A stretch of 64,000 nt of DNA from Ciona savignyi (Eukaryota > Chordata > Ascidiacea > Phlebobranchia > Cionidae): the NCBI GenBank assembly GCA_000149265.1, contig CH003047.1, forward strand, positions 789,720 through 853,719, read 5' to 3'. The notes under the pieces are model-generated. The model ran no database searches. It saw only the letters and a list, made by a program, of their open reading frames with translations, and was not told the DNA's origin. Below are positions 29,183-41,764 of the stretch, in pieces (position 1 is the stretch's first letter; every line of letters begins with the position of its first letter). The position numbers and the translations under genes are program-made.

Positions 29183-30278
29183 GATGAGGTCTAAAATTTC
29201 AAACCAAGCATATTTAATAAGTCTATCAAAAGCTGCTTGCCCTAAAAATGATAACGGGGGATAAAACATGAAGATTCAATTCTATCGGTTACCGGATTTT
29301 ATCTAAACAACATGACAGCACTTTAACTTCAGTCTCAGGAGTGCAGTACTTGTCGTATCATCAGACTTTATTTTATCTACTGAATCGTGCAGTTTTCCAT
29401 ATTTCCGTTAGATCTTTGCAAAGACAGATTTATGTAACGCTATAAAAATGAGAAATCACGCAGATGCCGGCAAACTATACTAAAATAATATCCATTTAAT
29501 GTCACAAACTTACAAAATCTACTTCCACTACTCGGGTAATGCTTATTATTTTTAATCAACCTATTCATTATGACAGTTTATGGCGGGAAAATTTCAGACG
29601 TTTCGCCAAATTTTATTTATCCCCCATATACTGTCAAAAGAGAAATCGATCATGATGATACTTTTTAGAAAAAAGGAACTATTGACATCCTTACTAATTG
29701 TTTATCTTTTTGATCAAGAATACGTTAAGATCACAAGAATGCCTTATATATAACTGGCGCATGGGTCTAATCTGAACAAGGACAGAAACGGAGCTCAGTC
29801 CTAAACGGGTTAAATTATTTGCAACCTAAGGAAATGATATTCATGCTTTATTCGGGTGAACGTAAAATTACGTCATGCCCACATTCGTATTACTTGCAGT
29901 GTATTATTGAACCCAGCAGATAAATGGGTAAAAATGCATACAATATCCTATTCCTATTTTATATGACAAAGGCATCGTATTTTAAGTTGACGGAATAGTA
30001 GGGACAATTCAAATAGTTGTTATAAAAGGTTACACCAAATAAAGTTTTAATGACGCGTGAGACTGTTGAATACAGCCTACAGTCAGTCAATTTTCTGTGC
30101 CTTTGACACACACACATATATATTTATTTATTGATTTATTTATTTTGCTTAGCTAGATACCTACCAAAATCAGCCATCAAAATATAGATAGTTAAAAATT
30201 TCATTAAACAAACTTTAGCAAAACCGGTTGTTCAAATTCAAGGTTAATAAGCTTGGATTGTTTAGGTAGTGCCATACA
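29183..30278. other. SMC1 upstream region
   Basis: Holds the SMC1 promoter and 5' leader on the minus strand. I see no TATA box at a suitable distance and no other gene. A scrap with SINE-like words ('acccagcagataaatgggta', 'caatatcctattcc') lies near 29910-29955. Confidence 0.4.
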
Positions 30279-30544
30279 TTACTTTTTACCAAGTACTTCC
30301 TGCCAGTGTTTCGTATAGTAATGTTGCAGACCAGTAGCAAACTCAAGGTAGTTCAGTTTAGACAGAATACATGGCAAAAAATCAAGCCAATTCGAAGACT
30401 GTGCTCTATTTTATCCAATTTTAGGTTTACCTTTTCCAACTGCAAGTCAGCTTTCCCACTAGACCAAGCATAAATGGCCCAAAGATATAAAATAAGGATA
30501 TACGATATAACTTTACGAACCCGTGTTTTATGTGCTTTTTCCAT
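30279..30544 (-). CDS. Putative small single-pass membrane protein, two exons
   Basis: I do not recognise this protein. Exon 1 (30431-30544) begins MEKAHKTRVRKVISYILILY, continues with a hydrophobic, aromatic stretch to about residue 28, and ends at a GTAAAC donor in phase 0. An 89-base intron and a TTGAG acceptor lead to exon 2 (30279-30341), FATGLQHYYTKHWQEVLGKK and stop, also phase 0. The 58-residue product would have a basic N-terminus, one membrane segment (about 12-28) and a charged, aromatic tail, like many small mitochondrial or ER proteins. Read through without splicing, exon 1 would end in a 63-residue frame. Evidence is composition plus matching phases only; the acceptor is weak. 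Confidence 0.4.
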
Positions 30545-33500
30545 TGCCTAGTTTCGAAATCAGAGGTAGGCCTACAGCATCGGTTTCTTGATTTTAATTT
30601 GTAAGGTGCTTATAGGCCGATGTGATCTAAAGAATCGAGCAGATCAGCCACCATGTTATTATCAAACTAGTGCGGCTGTCGCAAGTTTTCAATTCCGAGT
30701 ATTGACTTTGATTCAGATATTAAAGCAGCGAGTTCTAAGATTAGAGCCACCAAAATTCGGCGAAGCAGACTTGCAATTAAAAATATGATGTTGAGGATAG
30801 TCACCTAATTGGGCTTAAATCTCGTTATGGTACCAGCTTTCTGCCAAGTCAGTGAGTAGGCGTAGCATAAGCAGCGGTTTCCAAGTCCAGCTGTAAAATG
30901 CGCGATATTCCAATGTTATATATATATACACATATCTGCCATTCAATCACATCTGTGAGAAATGACGTCTTATTTTGACACTGATGTTTCGCGATTACGC
31001 CAAATGGGACTGGATGAAAACTAAAACGGGCCATGGGCATGTTTTCAATTTTATTGCAATAACCAACTTGATAGTATAAGTTATGGCATCGAAAATGGTA
31101 TAAAGTACCCGCAGCAGAACATCCCTTTCCGAATGCTTACGTTTTTTACTTCATTGAACATTTTAATGTTGGTGGGTGCGTTAAATCATACTGATTTCCC
31201 AAACTTTGGTGTTAATTGAATAATCATGTGTCAAGATATCTCCCAATAAAGAATATCGGCTACGAAAATGCCCTAATATAACTGGTTATAGTTTTGTATT
31301 CTCGGTCTTTCAAAAATTCCCATTGAATGTTAATTTATTTTTTTTATCACGCCACAATAATCGTGTTTCGAAATAACAAAAGTATAAAAAATGCATTTAC
31401 TTAATTACAAAATTCACTTATATATCTATTGCGCAATAAACAAGTGGTATAAGTTCGAACGCAAAATGTGTATGAAAAATTCCCGGCTATAGTGCCACTA
31501 TGTTATATATAATATCCGGAGGAATTAACATTATCTTTTCTTGGCACTCTTAGTGAAATTAACTTTGACAAGTGATTTATGGATTGCTTTGAAAGTCGGA
31601 ACTTCTCGTGTGAAAAACGCTTTTTAAATAGTGTTAATGTGACTTTGTCAGGTAGGCTCGATTACTCATACTTTCGCATCTTACAAACATCAACAAAGTA
31701 GAAGGCAGGTAGTGCAAATTCATCAATGTTGTTGTTTATGTATAGTGTAAATTTATTAAAGTTGTTTGTGTGCATAATAGAAATCAGTGGCCATCAACCT
31801 TTTTAAAATGTGAGAACCAAATGCGATACATCATGTTGCTATGGAGCCGCATGAAAACGACGTAAGTTAGTTTCTTACGTCATTACTTTCTAATCGACGA
31901 AACAGGCGCGTCGCGAAGTAGAATTAGAGAAACACTCTCTACAACATTCAGGAAACGTATATTCGTGGCTGAGAAATGTAAGTTACGTGACAAAGTCAGT
32001 CTTGCAGTTTAAATTTCTTTCAGAAAATGCGTTAATGATTTTTAGATCATAAATGATAGAAATAAGAAAGGTGGTTGAAAACCTAATGCGCCTTTTTAAG
32101 TAGTGAAAATCATAAACTTTATTTTATACCTATTTATATATATATAATGTCAGTTTGTTTTCTCTTTTAGTATGTAGGCCCTTTGTATTATGTAATTGTA
32201 TTTATTTTGGATTTCGTTTTATGTAAATTCTTTATTTTTGTTTGATTATATTTGTACGTTTTATGTAAACTTCTATATAATTGTTAGACATATCAACACA
32301 TAATGAACGTTTTATTTTATTTTTTGTTTTATTCTACGGATAATGTCGTTTAAGTGCAAATTAATTAAACATAAAAATATAGGCTTATTGGTAATATATC
32401 AGTGGTTTAACCAACAAGGTGGTGTGATTAAAGTTGTTTATATAAAAGGCGGAAATACTGTCAAAAAGTGGATGTCAAATTTAAACATGACACGAGGCTA
32501 CTTTATGAATATATGGGATTAACATATAGAACATTTAAAAGGAATTGATTTTATTTAATTATAAATTCGTGTAAAATAAGCTGGTAACGCTCGGCAGAGT
32601 TTTTAATTTTACCAGTAGCCGCTCACTACGCATTAAGTTTGTTTAGTTCAGATTACAACGTTTGTATTCATTTACTGAGAATTAATGGCACATCTACCAT
32701 CTGTGGTGGAAATATTCTTCGGAAAAAAACGTACAGTAAGTTTCACGCAACACACCGTTTTTGTCTCATTCAGATACATGTGTATACGGACAGAACGTTG
32801 CTTTGCACTTCCAGTCAAAATTCAATATATATTGTGTAATATGGTGTATATATTTAGACTTGAACCGGCGCATTACCATATTTCGTGACAGAAGATTAGA
32901 TTACAGTGAAAATCGATCAGTATTAGTTAAATCGAAAAGATAGAATTCCACGGCGAGTGTGCTACAGTGACGTTTTGTTTTTATATATCTGATGCGAATT
33001 AAGTGTGATCTGCCAATTTGTGGTAATATTGGCAGCGACTAAGTTACTTTAAAAATATAATCTTCATTTTACGATGCTAAATTCGTAAAATGATATTGCC
33101 GTTTTAAAACAGTAATGACCAAAGCAATTTAAAAAGTATTTATCACTGCCATATCATTCGAACGCACTTCTTGTGTGTTTATAAACATCAGAGATGTAGT
33201 CAAAAGTAAAGGTGTCAACATGTTTTGGTAAGCTATATGGTAATCGTTTCTTTGACATGTTGCCTTAACAGTTCTTCAATCGTTGCCTATTGTAATTACG
33301 GTCACGTAGTTTGGTGAAAGCGCACATGTGACAAAGTTTTGCTTCTTTTGCGCGAATTGACATTAAGAAATAACTTGGCGTATTGGCAATGATCATCATA
33401 TTCTGATATGAAAAAAGCTTGCCAATATCTTGTGTTAAAATAGAATTTGTATCGCAGAAATAGGGTAAATGCATAAATACACTCGTAGTTTAGGGCGCAC

Positions 33501-36177
33501 TGTATTTTATGATTCTGTTTTAGTATGCTGGTGGTATGCTGCATGAAATAGGCAACTACACGTTTATTTTACGAAAAAGGAGCCAGACAAAAAGCTCAAG
33601 TTGAAGTGACATGCAAAGTTTCTTGTTTCATCCGTGTAAGAAACGTAAGGGTTGTACAGCTTTTACAGTGTGTTGTAGATGCAAACTCATTGTATCTGGC
33701 CAGTGGACGGTTTCGATCTAACAAATTCACGGCTGCCTGTGGAACACCGACGCTCGTACCGATTGTCCTATCCGGGCGGCTGAAGCAAGTCTTCAAGGCG
33801 TATCGAGTCGAAATTTCTTACTTTTTCAGTTAGAAGTTTGACCTAATCCGCGAATAACACTTACGCCCACTAAATCAAAACTGGTTTTTGTATACCACAC
33901 TAAATATGTCAAACAAAAGTAAATTAGGTATAAATAAGATTTTTATACCTACGGTGTTTTACTCTTTCACAAATAAAAGACTTCAAGGCCTCATGTGTAA
34001 AAAATCTTAAATAACCACAAGCGTAACAAGATTACGAATAGCTATAGCTGTATTTTTAGGTATAGATAGTCAATCCGTAACACGTAAATCACGAATGATT
34101 CACGGTTAAAGTACAGGTCATTGGTTTTAAACAAATATATATGTTATTGGCTCACGTATATACCAACGCCACATGCATGAAATGGTAAAAACGCCCACGC
34201 GGTATAAATATTACATTATCCAAAGAATGTGTGTATTACGGTGATAACACGTGTATTTTTAGAATAGCGCATTGCAAAAGTATCCAATTCGCGTTTAATT
34301 TTTTTCTAAATATCTTAATGGAATGGCTAAACCTCCCTTGCTCACGTTCAGAACCGATTAGTAGCAACAGTAAGGAGCGTCGTAGTTACATTTGGCGTAC
34401 CAAATACTGTGTAATGCTATATTGCTTCGATTTATTATCACATTCCGAATGTAATGCTAACAACTGAGAGACCACAAAAATCGAAAAACTGCCTCCAGCT
34501 AATTAACTGAAAATGAAACTTGAAGCACGATCAACTTATGTAGGAATTATAGATTCGAAAAAACGACCACAAAATGTCCTTTCTTAATTTTTCAGAGGCA
34601 CTTAGTCAGAATACATTAGAGATTTAACTAAACCGCAGATCCATACGACATGTAATTTAAGACGGATCGAAAGTAGTCGAAGCGGTCAAGATAATCTTTA
34701 AGGTCCGCGGAATTTTTAAGACTATCTTGTTTATACGGCAGTGGAAATATATATATTGACAAGCTCGTGCCATAATACGCGTTTAGGTTTGGCAGTGTAG
34801 AGTCGTTTACAGTTATACAACAGTTAGGACGGACTTAATTTAGCGATTAAGGGCATTATGCGAGTTTGGCGATTCTACCACAAATGTGGAAGGCCACCCG
34901 ATGCACTACACGAAGCAAGTACATAATATCATCGTTTGTTACCTGCGGCTATACAAGTCTGTATTACGTATTATCTCTGATTGTTGATTAAGTGTTTTGT
35001 AAAACCAAGTTGTGTTCAATGAATCAGGACGACTTAAAACTTGTCTTTAGTGATGCTGTTTTTTATCTTCGAGTATTAATACAAAAAAAGCTTCACATTT
35101 CTTAGTATCCTTTACCAGCCTTATATTGGCTTTATCTGATTGTGGCCACTAAGTCTTTAATTAACCAGATATGCAAGCTTAGCCGCACATTGATTAATGT
35201 CCCCTGACTATTGGGCCGTCAGTTCGAGTGGCATATGGCTCATGATACTTTGTTTTGTGTCACGATTCTTTTTTTTATTTAAAGTTTTTTTTAAATAACG
35301 GGAAAAGTTTTTTTTTTTAATTCCCATGACTAACAAAATGATTTATTTAATTTTTGTTTTTTCTGCTTTATCTTGCGGGGCATATTTAACATGCATTACA
35401 ACTAGATTCCAACAATCTGTTTAGTAAACGCACTGGAAGTTAAGTGGCTATACTCATCAATTGTAAATCTTATACCAGCCAAATGCGCAAGCACAGCAAT
35501 CAGATTAGGACCACCAGCTGCGTTTGTGAAGCCTAGTGTTTTTTTTAATACATAGTAAATGTAACACAGCCAAACATAAACTAATATATTTATAACATGA
35601 AAAAATATATTTATAACATGAAAATACATTTATTCCCTTTTTTATAACTTGCGTGAAACGCTCTTTTCTATTTACATAAACAAATTCCCCTAAAACTGGT
35701 TTGTGCGGTACAGTTGTTATATTTTTAGCCGCCTTTGTTACTTCCGCAAAACGACGTTAGGTAACCCTTCTTCTTACGTTGACGTGAGAAACGTCGTGCT
35801 ACGTTGTAGTTACGTAGAAACATCCGCGATATTTCTCCATAATAATCACGGGTAAAAAGGGCAGTGATATCATCACCTGTGCAAATTTGTTGTAGAGGTC
35901 GTCGTTATAATTGTCTATTGTAAGCCCAAACTCTAACCGGCGGCCGATTAGGGCTGTGAATCAGAACTTGCCTCTGTTGCGGTGTTTTTCGTACACAGCT
36001 GGGTAGAGTATAGATAGGCGTACGATTTATTATATATTCCTGAAGGTATAGGTTATACAAATTATTGATAGTTTAGCATGTGTTTAATTTCTTAGTTGTA
36101 GAATCGTGTATTTAAGCACTTTTGTTTGTAGTCTTATTAGGTGGTATTAGCAACACTGGGACGAGTGTTCATATGCA
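30545..36177. other. Long intergenic region upstream of the GPCR pair
   Basis: AT-rich, 5.6 kb. No multi-exon gene could be assembled. Two less AT-rich patches stand out (33640-33815 and about 35740-35960), with short open frames on both strands but no family match. CRE-like words (TTACGTCA, TTGACGTGA) occur near 31860-31890 and 35760-35815. This is probably the cis-regulatory region of the GPCR gene at 36178, or holds lineage-specific non-coding transcripts. Confidence 0.4.
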
Positions 36178-39100
36178 ATGTTTATAATCATGTTATGGAA
36201 CACGACTCAAATACCTTATGATGAAGACTTCACAGAAAACAGAAGCATTTACCAATACAACTCCACTGGGCCGTCAAATTATACTGAAGGTAAAACTATG
36301 ATGTTTTCAATTAACTCATATAAGCCAATTTAATTACATAAATACAAATTTGGCAACGTTGCGCTATAATAGTAGATGATGGTAACAATTACATAGCCAA
36401 ACTCCTGCAAAATACGTCCATTGTTAAATTCGTAAATTTAACATGCCATACAGAAAACTTTTTTTTTTCGCGTCAAGCTTAAAAAGGGTTACTATGACAA
36501 GCTTTTTAAGAAATGTTGGATGGTGGAAAGTTTTATTCAGGTTTCTTTAGTGGGTGAAGTCCAAAACTAAGTTAGGTAAAATATGTAAATGCATTTATAT
36601 TTATTCACCCTCCCCTATTATGAAGATATAAGATTTGATCAAATATATTAAAAAATGTTTCATCGGTTGTTACAAACTGCTTTCATCAGTCATAAATAAT
36701 TTATAGGATTACTAAAATCTATTAAATTTGTATGTAAAATATAGCTATTGCTGTCCAATACATGTGAGGTTATACAAGATGCTTTCACCTTTTCGGCTTT
36801 AAATGTGTGTTATGTCAGCTATAAACGTAATTAAATTTAACTTGATGAGGTGATTTTTATTTGATAAAAGATGACAAAAATGGGGCGTTTAATTGCAATG
36901 GCTATCTGAATAAACAACATTTAAAAGCCTTTAATTAAAAAAGATTACAAAATAATTTGGTGTAGATCACCTTATCTTTTCTTCGTATGTTAAAATAGTT
37001 ACATAACAACGCACAAACCTCTACTTTGTTGGTCATAAACTACAGTTAAAACTTTTTATATATAACAAAGGATTTATTTTGAATCTTACCTGCAATTAGT
37101 ATGTATATTTTGGTGCAGCGCGATAGCTGACAACATTTCTTGTATTAACAACTAAATGACTATTATACGCATATACTTGACCAAAACATTATTTTACGTC
37201 ATTTTTCCATACTTGATGGGATTTATCTACGGAATTATGATGCTGTGCTCAATAGAGTAGTTTTGGTATTCAATGCCACCGTTATTTAAAACTCGTTTTA
37301 TTGACACTTTAACCGTATTGTTGGTTACACTGTTAGAAAATATTGCCGTTTTATGTAATAAAATTGTCCAATTTAATCCTGGTGTATATACATTAATGCT
37401 TTTGTAAACCGATTTAAAAATATAATTATGTATTATCGAGTTACTTCAAAATTCAATATATATTGTGTTTGCGATTTAGCCTGTAAAAAAACATATATAT
37501 ATATATAAGAATTAATGGTGCACGTTATTTATAGCAACTGATAACATTGCAATTACCAGAAAATATCATGCTAAGGAAATATGAGGTCATAATTCTGGGG
37601 AAAGTAATCTGTGTATATATAAGGTGGTGATGTAAACTTGTCGATTCTGTTTTAAATTAAATAAATTAGAACTAGGTTGACATCATGTCAACGTTGCATA
37701 ATGCATGAAGGCATTTTCTAAATTAAAAAATTCAAAACTGTGCACACTTGAAAGGATGTAAGGTGTATATAAATATTGCAAGCATTTAATATACAAATCC
37801 GTTAAACATAAAGGTAAAATTTAACAAAGTAGAGTAGGAGGTCTGAATTGCAGACTCTGTTTTAAATTTAGACCTCACCTGTATTATTAATGAAGAGATA
37901 TGACACTTTAATAAAGATTATATGGATAACGCGCAAGTCTAAGCGTGGAATTGTTTTATGAATTTATATTCTTTTAGTTTACTTCTAAAATAAAATAGAA
38001 AATAGATAATAACTGGTTTTACTGAATTAAACAGTAATCTGGATTACTTGATGAATTTTCTTAGCTAAATATACTTACGTGATTTATAGTAGTAGTTCGG
38101 AATTTGGACATGTCAGTGGTGTAAAATCACGCGTCAGCATGGCCACTGAACCCCACAAATGTGCTGTAGGTCTTGAAGCATCATATCATATGGATAAAAT
38201 TATACAAAAAGACGTTCCTTAGTGACGAGCCTGGCTCAGTAAAAAAAATTGCAATAAGAAAAATAATAAAATAACGATATATTTCTGGGTCGCGGCGGTG
38301 CTAACGCGGTGGACAGATTTATCCTTTTAGGAATCTAGTTTCATTCTATACCGATGATAAACATGAGAATAATCCAATCCAGCTTGAATGGACAACTTCA
38401 CAGTTTGCTCGTCTTCGTGTTCATTTCTACATGTTTAAACATCTCTTTTAGGTGCGGAAGAGTATTCAATATCGTATAAAGTATGCGTTTCCATGGTACT
38501 CATCCTCATAGCAATTGCTGGTACAATTGGGAACATATGCATCATCTACGCGGTCATAACTCAAAAGGTAAGTCTGCGACAATCAGCAAAAGAGATTATT
38601 GGTTCAACCTATGGTAAAAGTGTAGCGAAACTGCAGACTATTGTTTACGCTAGCTATAGTAATTTGCGTTAAAATATTCTTAACAAATGTATTGTACAAA
38701 AAAATTTGTATAAATTTGTTTTGTATGGTATAATTTTTTTACAGTTAAAACACTGTAAGAAGTAAAGTCTGTTTCGTTGGGTATATTACATACTCCTATA
38801 TATTCTGTTTGCGTATACCAACTGTTTAAGCGCGGCGGTAATTCTACGTAAGTTGCGAATTCGATCACCTCAATTAATACCATCCTCACACATGTCGTCA
38901 AATCTATAGAACCAAAACTCTTTTTAAACGTGTTGCCGTATTTCCAAACATGGACAGCAAGAAAATTCTCTTATGAAATGCGTTATGAAACGTTCTGATG
39001 GCCGAATGGTCAACCCAACCAATTCATTCCATCTACCATAAAATGTATAAAAAATTACTTGTTGGTTGGACGGAAAAAGGCCTTTAGATATCTCGTTGGA

Positions 39101-41764
39101 TAGAAGTTGTATGACGTTTGGAATAAGGCAATAGCGCGTATGTTAAAGATCATATTTGTGATAATAAGCTATATTTGTTGTCAAACATCAGTTTATTTTC
39201 CCACAGAAACTTCGTCGTTTAAAAACAAATTACTTCGTGTGCAACCTTGCTCTAGCTGATCTGATTGTTACGTCATTGGTTATTCCGGCAACCGCTAGCA
39301 ACGTCATCAACAACAATCGTACCACGTTGCCCGAAGCGGCCTGCATGGCGGTTGGATTTCTAATGCCGCTCAGCTGCGTTGCCTCAATGCAGAATCTGAT
39401 GCTTATCAGCACACAGAGGTACATACTGTTTATATAGCCATGTAACAACTTATCTATAGATGTATCAGTGATCGTTTACTCTTTCGCACATTTTCCAGAA
39501 AATCAGTAAAAATTCATAGAAATAAAATTTATGATGTTGGCCTGCTCTTTTATGTTTACCTTTGTTTCACATTATTTTGGTAAAACAACGAATTGACCTG
39601 TCTTTTTCTTCGGTTGCAACCGAAATAGTCATTTAAACCTTGGAGAAAATATATACGATCCGTTTGTGCGTTTCGTGCGTTCACTTCCAGATAACCAGAG
39701 TGGTAGTCGTGATTGCCAAATAGCACCTGCAAAATGGATGTGGTACAATATTACGTTCATCCGCAGACTGGCGGTTACTTCTGTCAATGAGACGGGTCGC
39801 AGTGGAGCATATGAAACCGTCAAAACGTGTTTTCTTCTGACATTTGCTTGGCTATGGTCTACGATGCTCGTGCTCCCACTAGCGATTAACATGCCACCTA
39901 TTACAAACAGTACCAGTACAATGTTGAAATACGATTATGCTGCCGGTAAGTCTATTAAGTACTCAATTTATGTAAACAAAACTAAAACGTGTTGGATTCG
40001 TAATCTAATTTGCTGGATCTAAAATCCGGTCCGTTTTTCCTGTTTTCTTTGGACAAGTCAGTCGCGCTAACCGTCCTATACCGCTATCCGGCATCCGTTT
40101 GTCATGTTGGTAAATAGCATGTGAAAAACGGATTGGAAGCTCAACCTTTCCGGCCAAGCGTTCTATGGTTAGTGGTTGGGCTTGTTTCCGGCCAAGCGTT
40201 CTACACCCTTTTCAACGAATAACCTGTAACACGAAAATGCACTTATGTCTGTTAATTGTACTTAAACATTAAAATTATTAAAAACGTCATGAGACCAGTT
40301 TGAATGTCCAACGAAAGCCAATTCCCCCGTGTTGACTATTGAGTATGTTTATCGATTATGTAACCAAACGGTTTGTGCGATTTATTTACATAGAAGCAGC
40401 ATTCAAACACGCACCTAGCAATAGATCTATTAAGAGAGCAATCTGGTAACCGTTCCCATGCTAACCACATTCACACAACGTTTCAATTGCATTGCAGGCA
40501 TGTGCGCATGGGATGACGTATCAGCACCGCGCTACAACTTCGCATTGATAATGGTTGCCTTCTTCCTTCCTCTTGTTGTCTCCGGGATATGTTACACGGT
40601 GCTATTTAAAAAAGTAAAAGGGTAAGTTTACATGTTTAAAATATATCAATCAGTATTTAAACCATCTTCAAAAAGACTAATGTAATCTGAAAACTAGGAT
40701 TTAGGTCTAGGCATTGGGAAATATTCAAATAAACCAATGTGTTTTAATAAACACTAAATTCATTTGGGAAATAATACACAAATATACCCCGAAATTTGTG
40801 ACGTCGGTTTTAAACTTTTTTCAATAGTCTTACACTTTTCGAAATCAGGAAGTCGCGCAAAATGTCCAAGCAAATGGAGACCCGTAACGACATGATAATG
40901 CGGCGTGAGCGAAAATTGCTTAGCACCATTCTCATCGTTCTTCTCGTGTTCGTTGCTTCGTGGGGCCCCTACTGCCTCATTGTGCTTCTCAGCACGTTTG
41001 GTATTGCTGATTTTCTTAATGACGAGACATGTGAGTCACAGCTACTCAAATTGTTATTTTTTATCGTGTTCTATTTGTGTTTATTTTGTCTGCGCGAAAT
41101 CATCTATGTGATGTAATCATGACAACCTATTATAGAAGATTGTATTATTAATGCTGATCAAAAAGATTTTGTTTTTTTCTGGCTTAATGTTACCAACACA
41201 GTATTAACTAATGGCTATTGTCAATTTTGAATCAAAATTGTATGCTATTTATTTTCTGCAGGGAAACGTACTACCGCGTGGTTGGGAGTTTCCAACTCTG
41301 CACTCAATAGCTTCATTTACGGATGGCGAAATGAAAACTTCCGGATGGGCTATAAGATGTGTTTTTATCAAGTTTTAGATGCTTTTACCTGCAACAGGTG
41401 TGCACCATTACCACACACTACTTTTTTAAATTGTATTGAATTTTAAGCAACGTGAATCACTAAATTATGCGGTTAAATTCAACTTACAATGTAGTGGTAG
41501 GGTAAAGTGTATAGTGAGGACGTCCAACGTAATAAATTGCCAACCCGTCTTTAATGCACAAAATCCATAAATTATCCATTTCTTTTTATGACAAGGTACG
41601 GTTTTCGGCGTCTAGTGCTGCAAAGGAGAACAAGCAAAAGACAGAGAATGTCGGACTTAGCTCGGCGAACTGTACCAAGGTTTCCCGACGTTAATGGAAG
41701 TATCGATCAAAACCATTCATTTCAATGGCGCTCGTCAGTTCGGTCCAGCAGATCTATTTCGTAA
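36178..41764 (+). CDS. Class A (rhodopsin-family) GPCR, melatonin-receptor-like, copy A
   Basis: Seven-transmembrane receptor of the plasma membrane; ligand unknown. Exons: 36178-36289, 38452-38567, 39207-39418, 39767-39945, 40498-40621, 40849-41030, 41262-41397, 41596-41764; 409 residues, all phases agreeing. A second in-frame ATG (36190) is also possible. The N-terminus has four N-glycosylation sequons and no signal peptide. TM1 has GTIGN, TM2 NLALAD, a TM3-start Cys (about residue 122) that can pair with ECL2 GMCAWDD, TM6 ASWGPYC and TM7 NSALNSFIYGWRNENFR. The last is close to the melatonin-receptor form (NSxLNxxIYGxxNxNFR), as is the TM2-TM3 region. DRY is replaced by QRL, and NPxxY by NSFIY. 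The basic C-tail ends in a serine/arginine cluster. Family assignment is by motif only. AATAAA at 41975. Confidence 0.88.

Noticed and set aside
33606-33833. Open frames on both strands over a less AT-rich patch.
   Set aside because: Neither frame has a family match or splice partners; length is within chance for the local composition.
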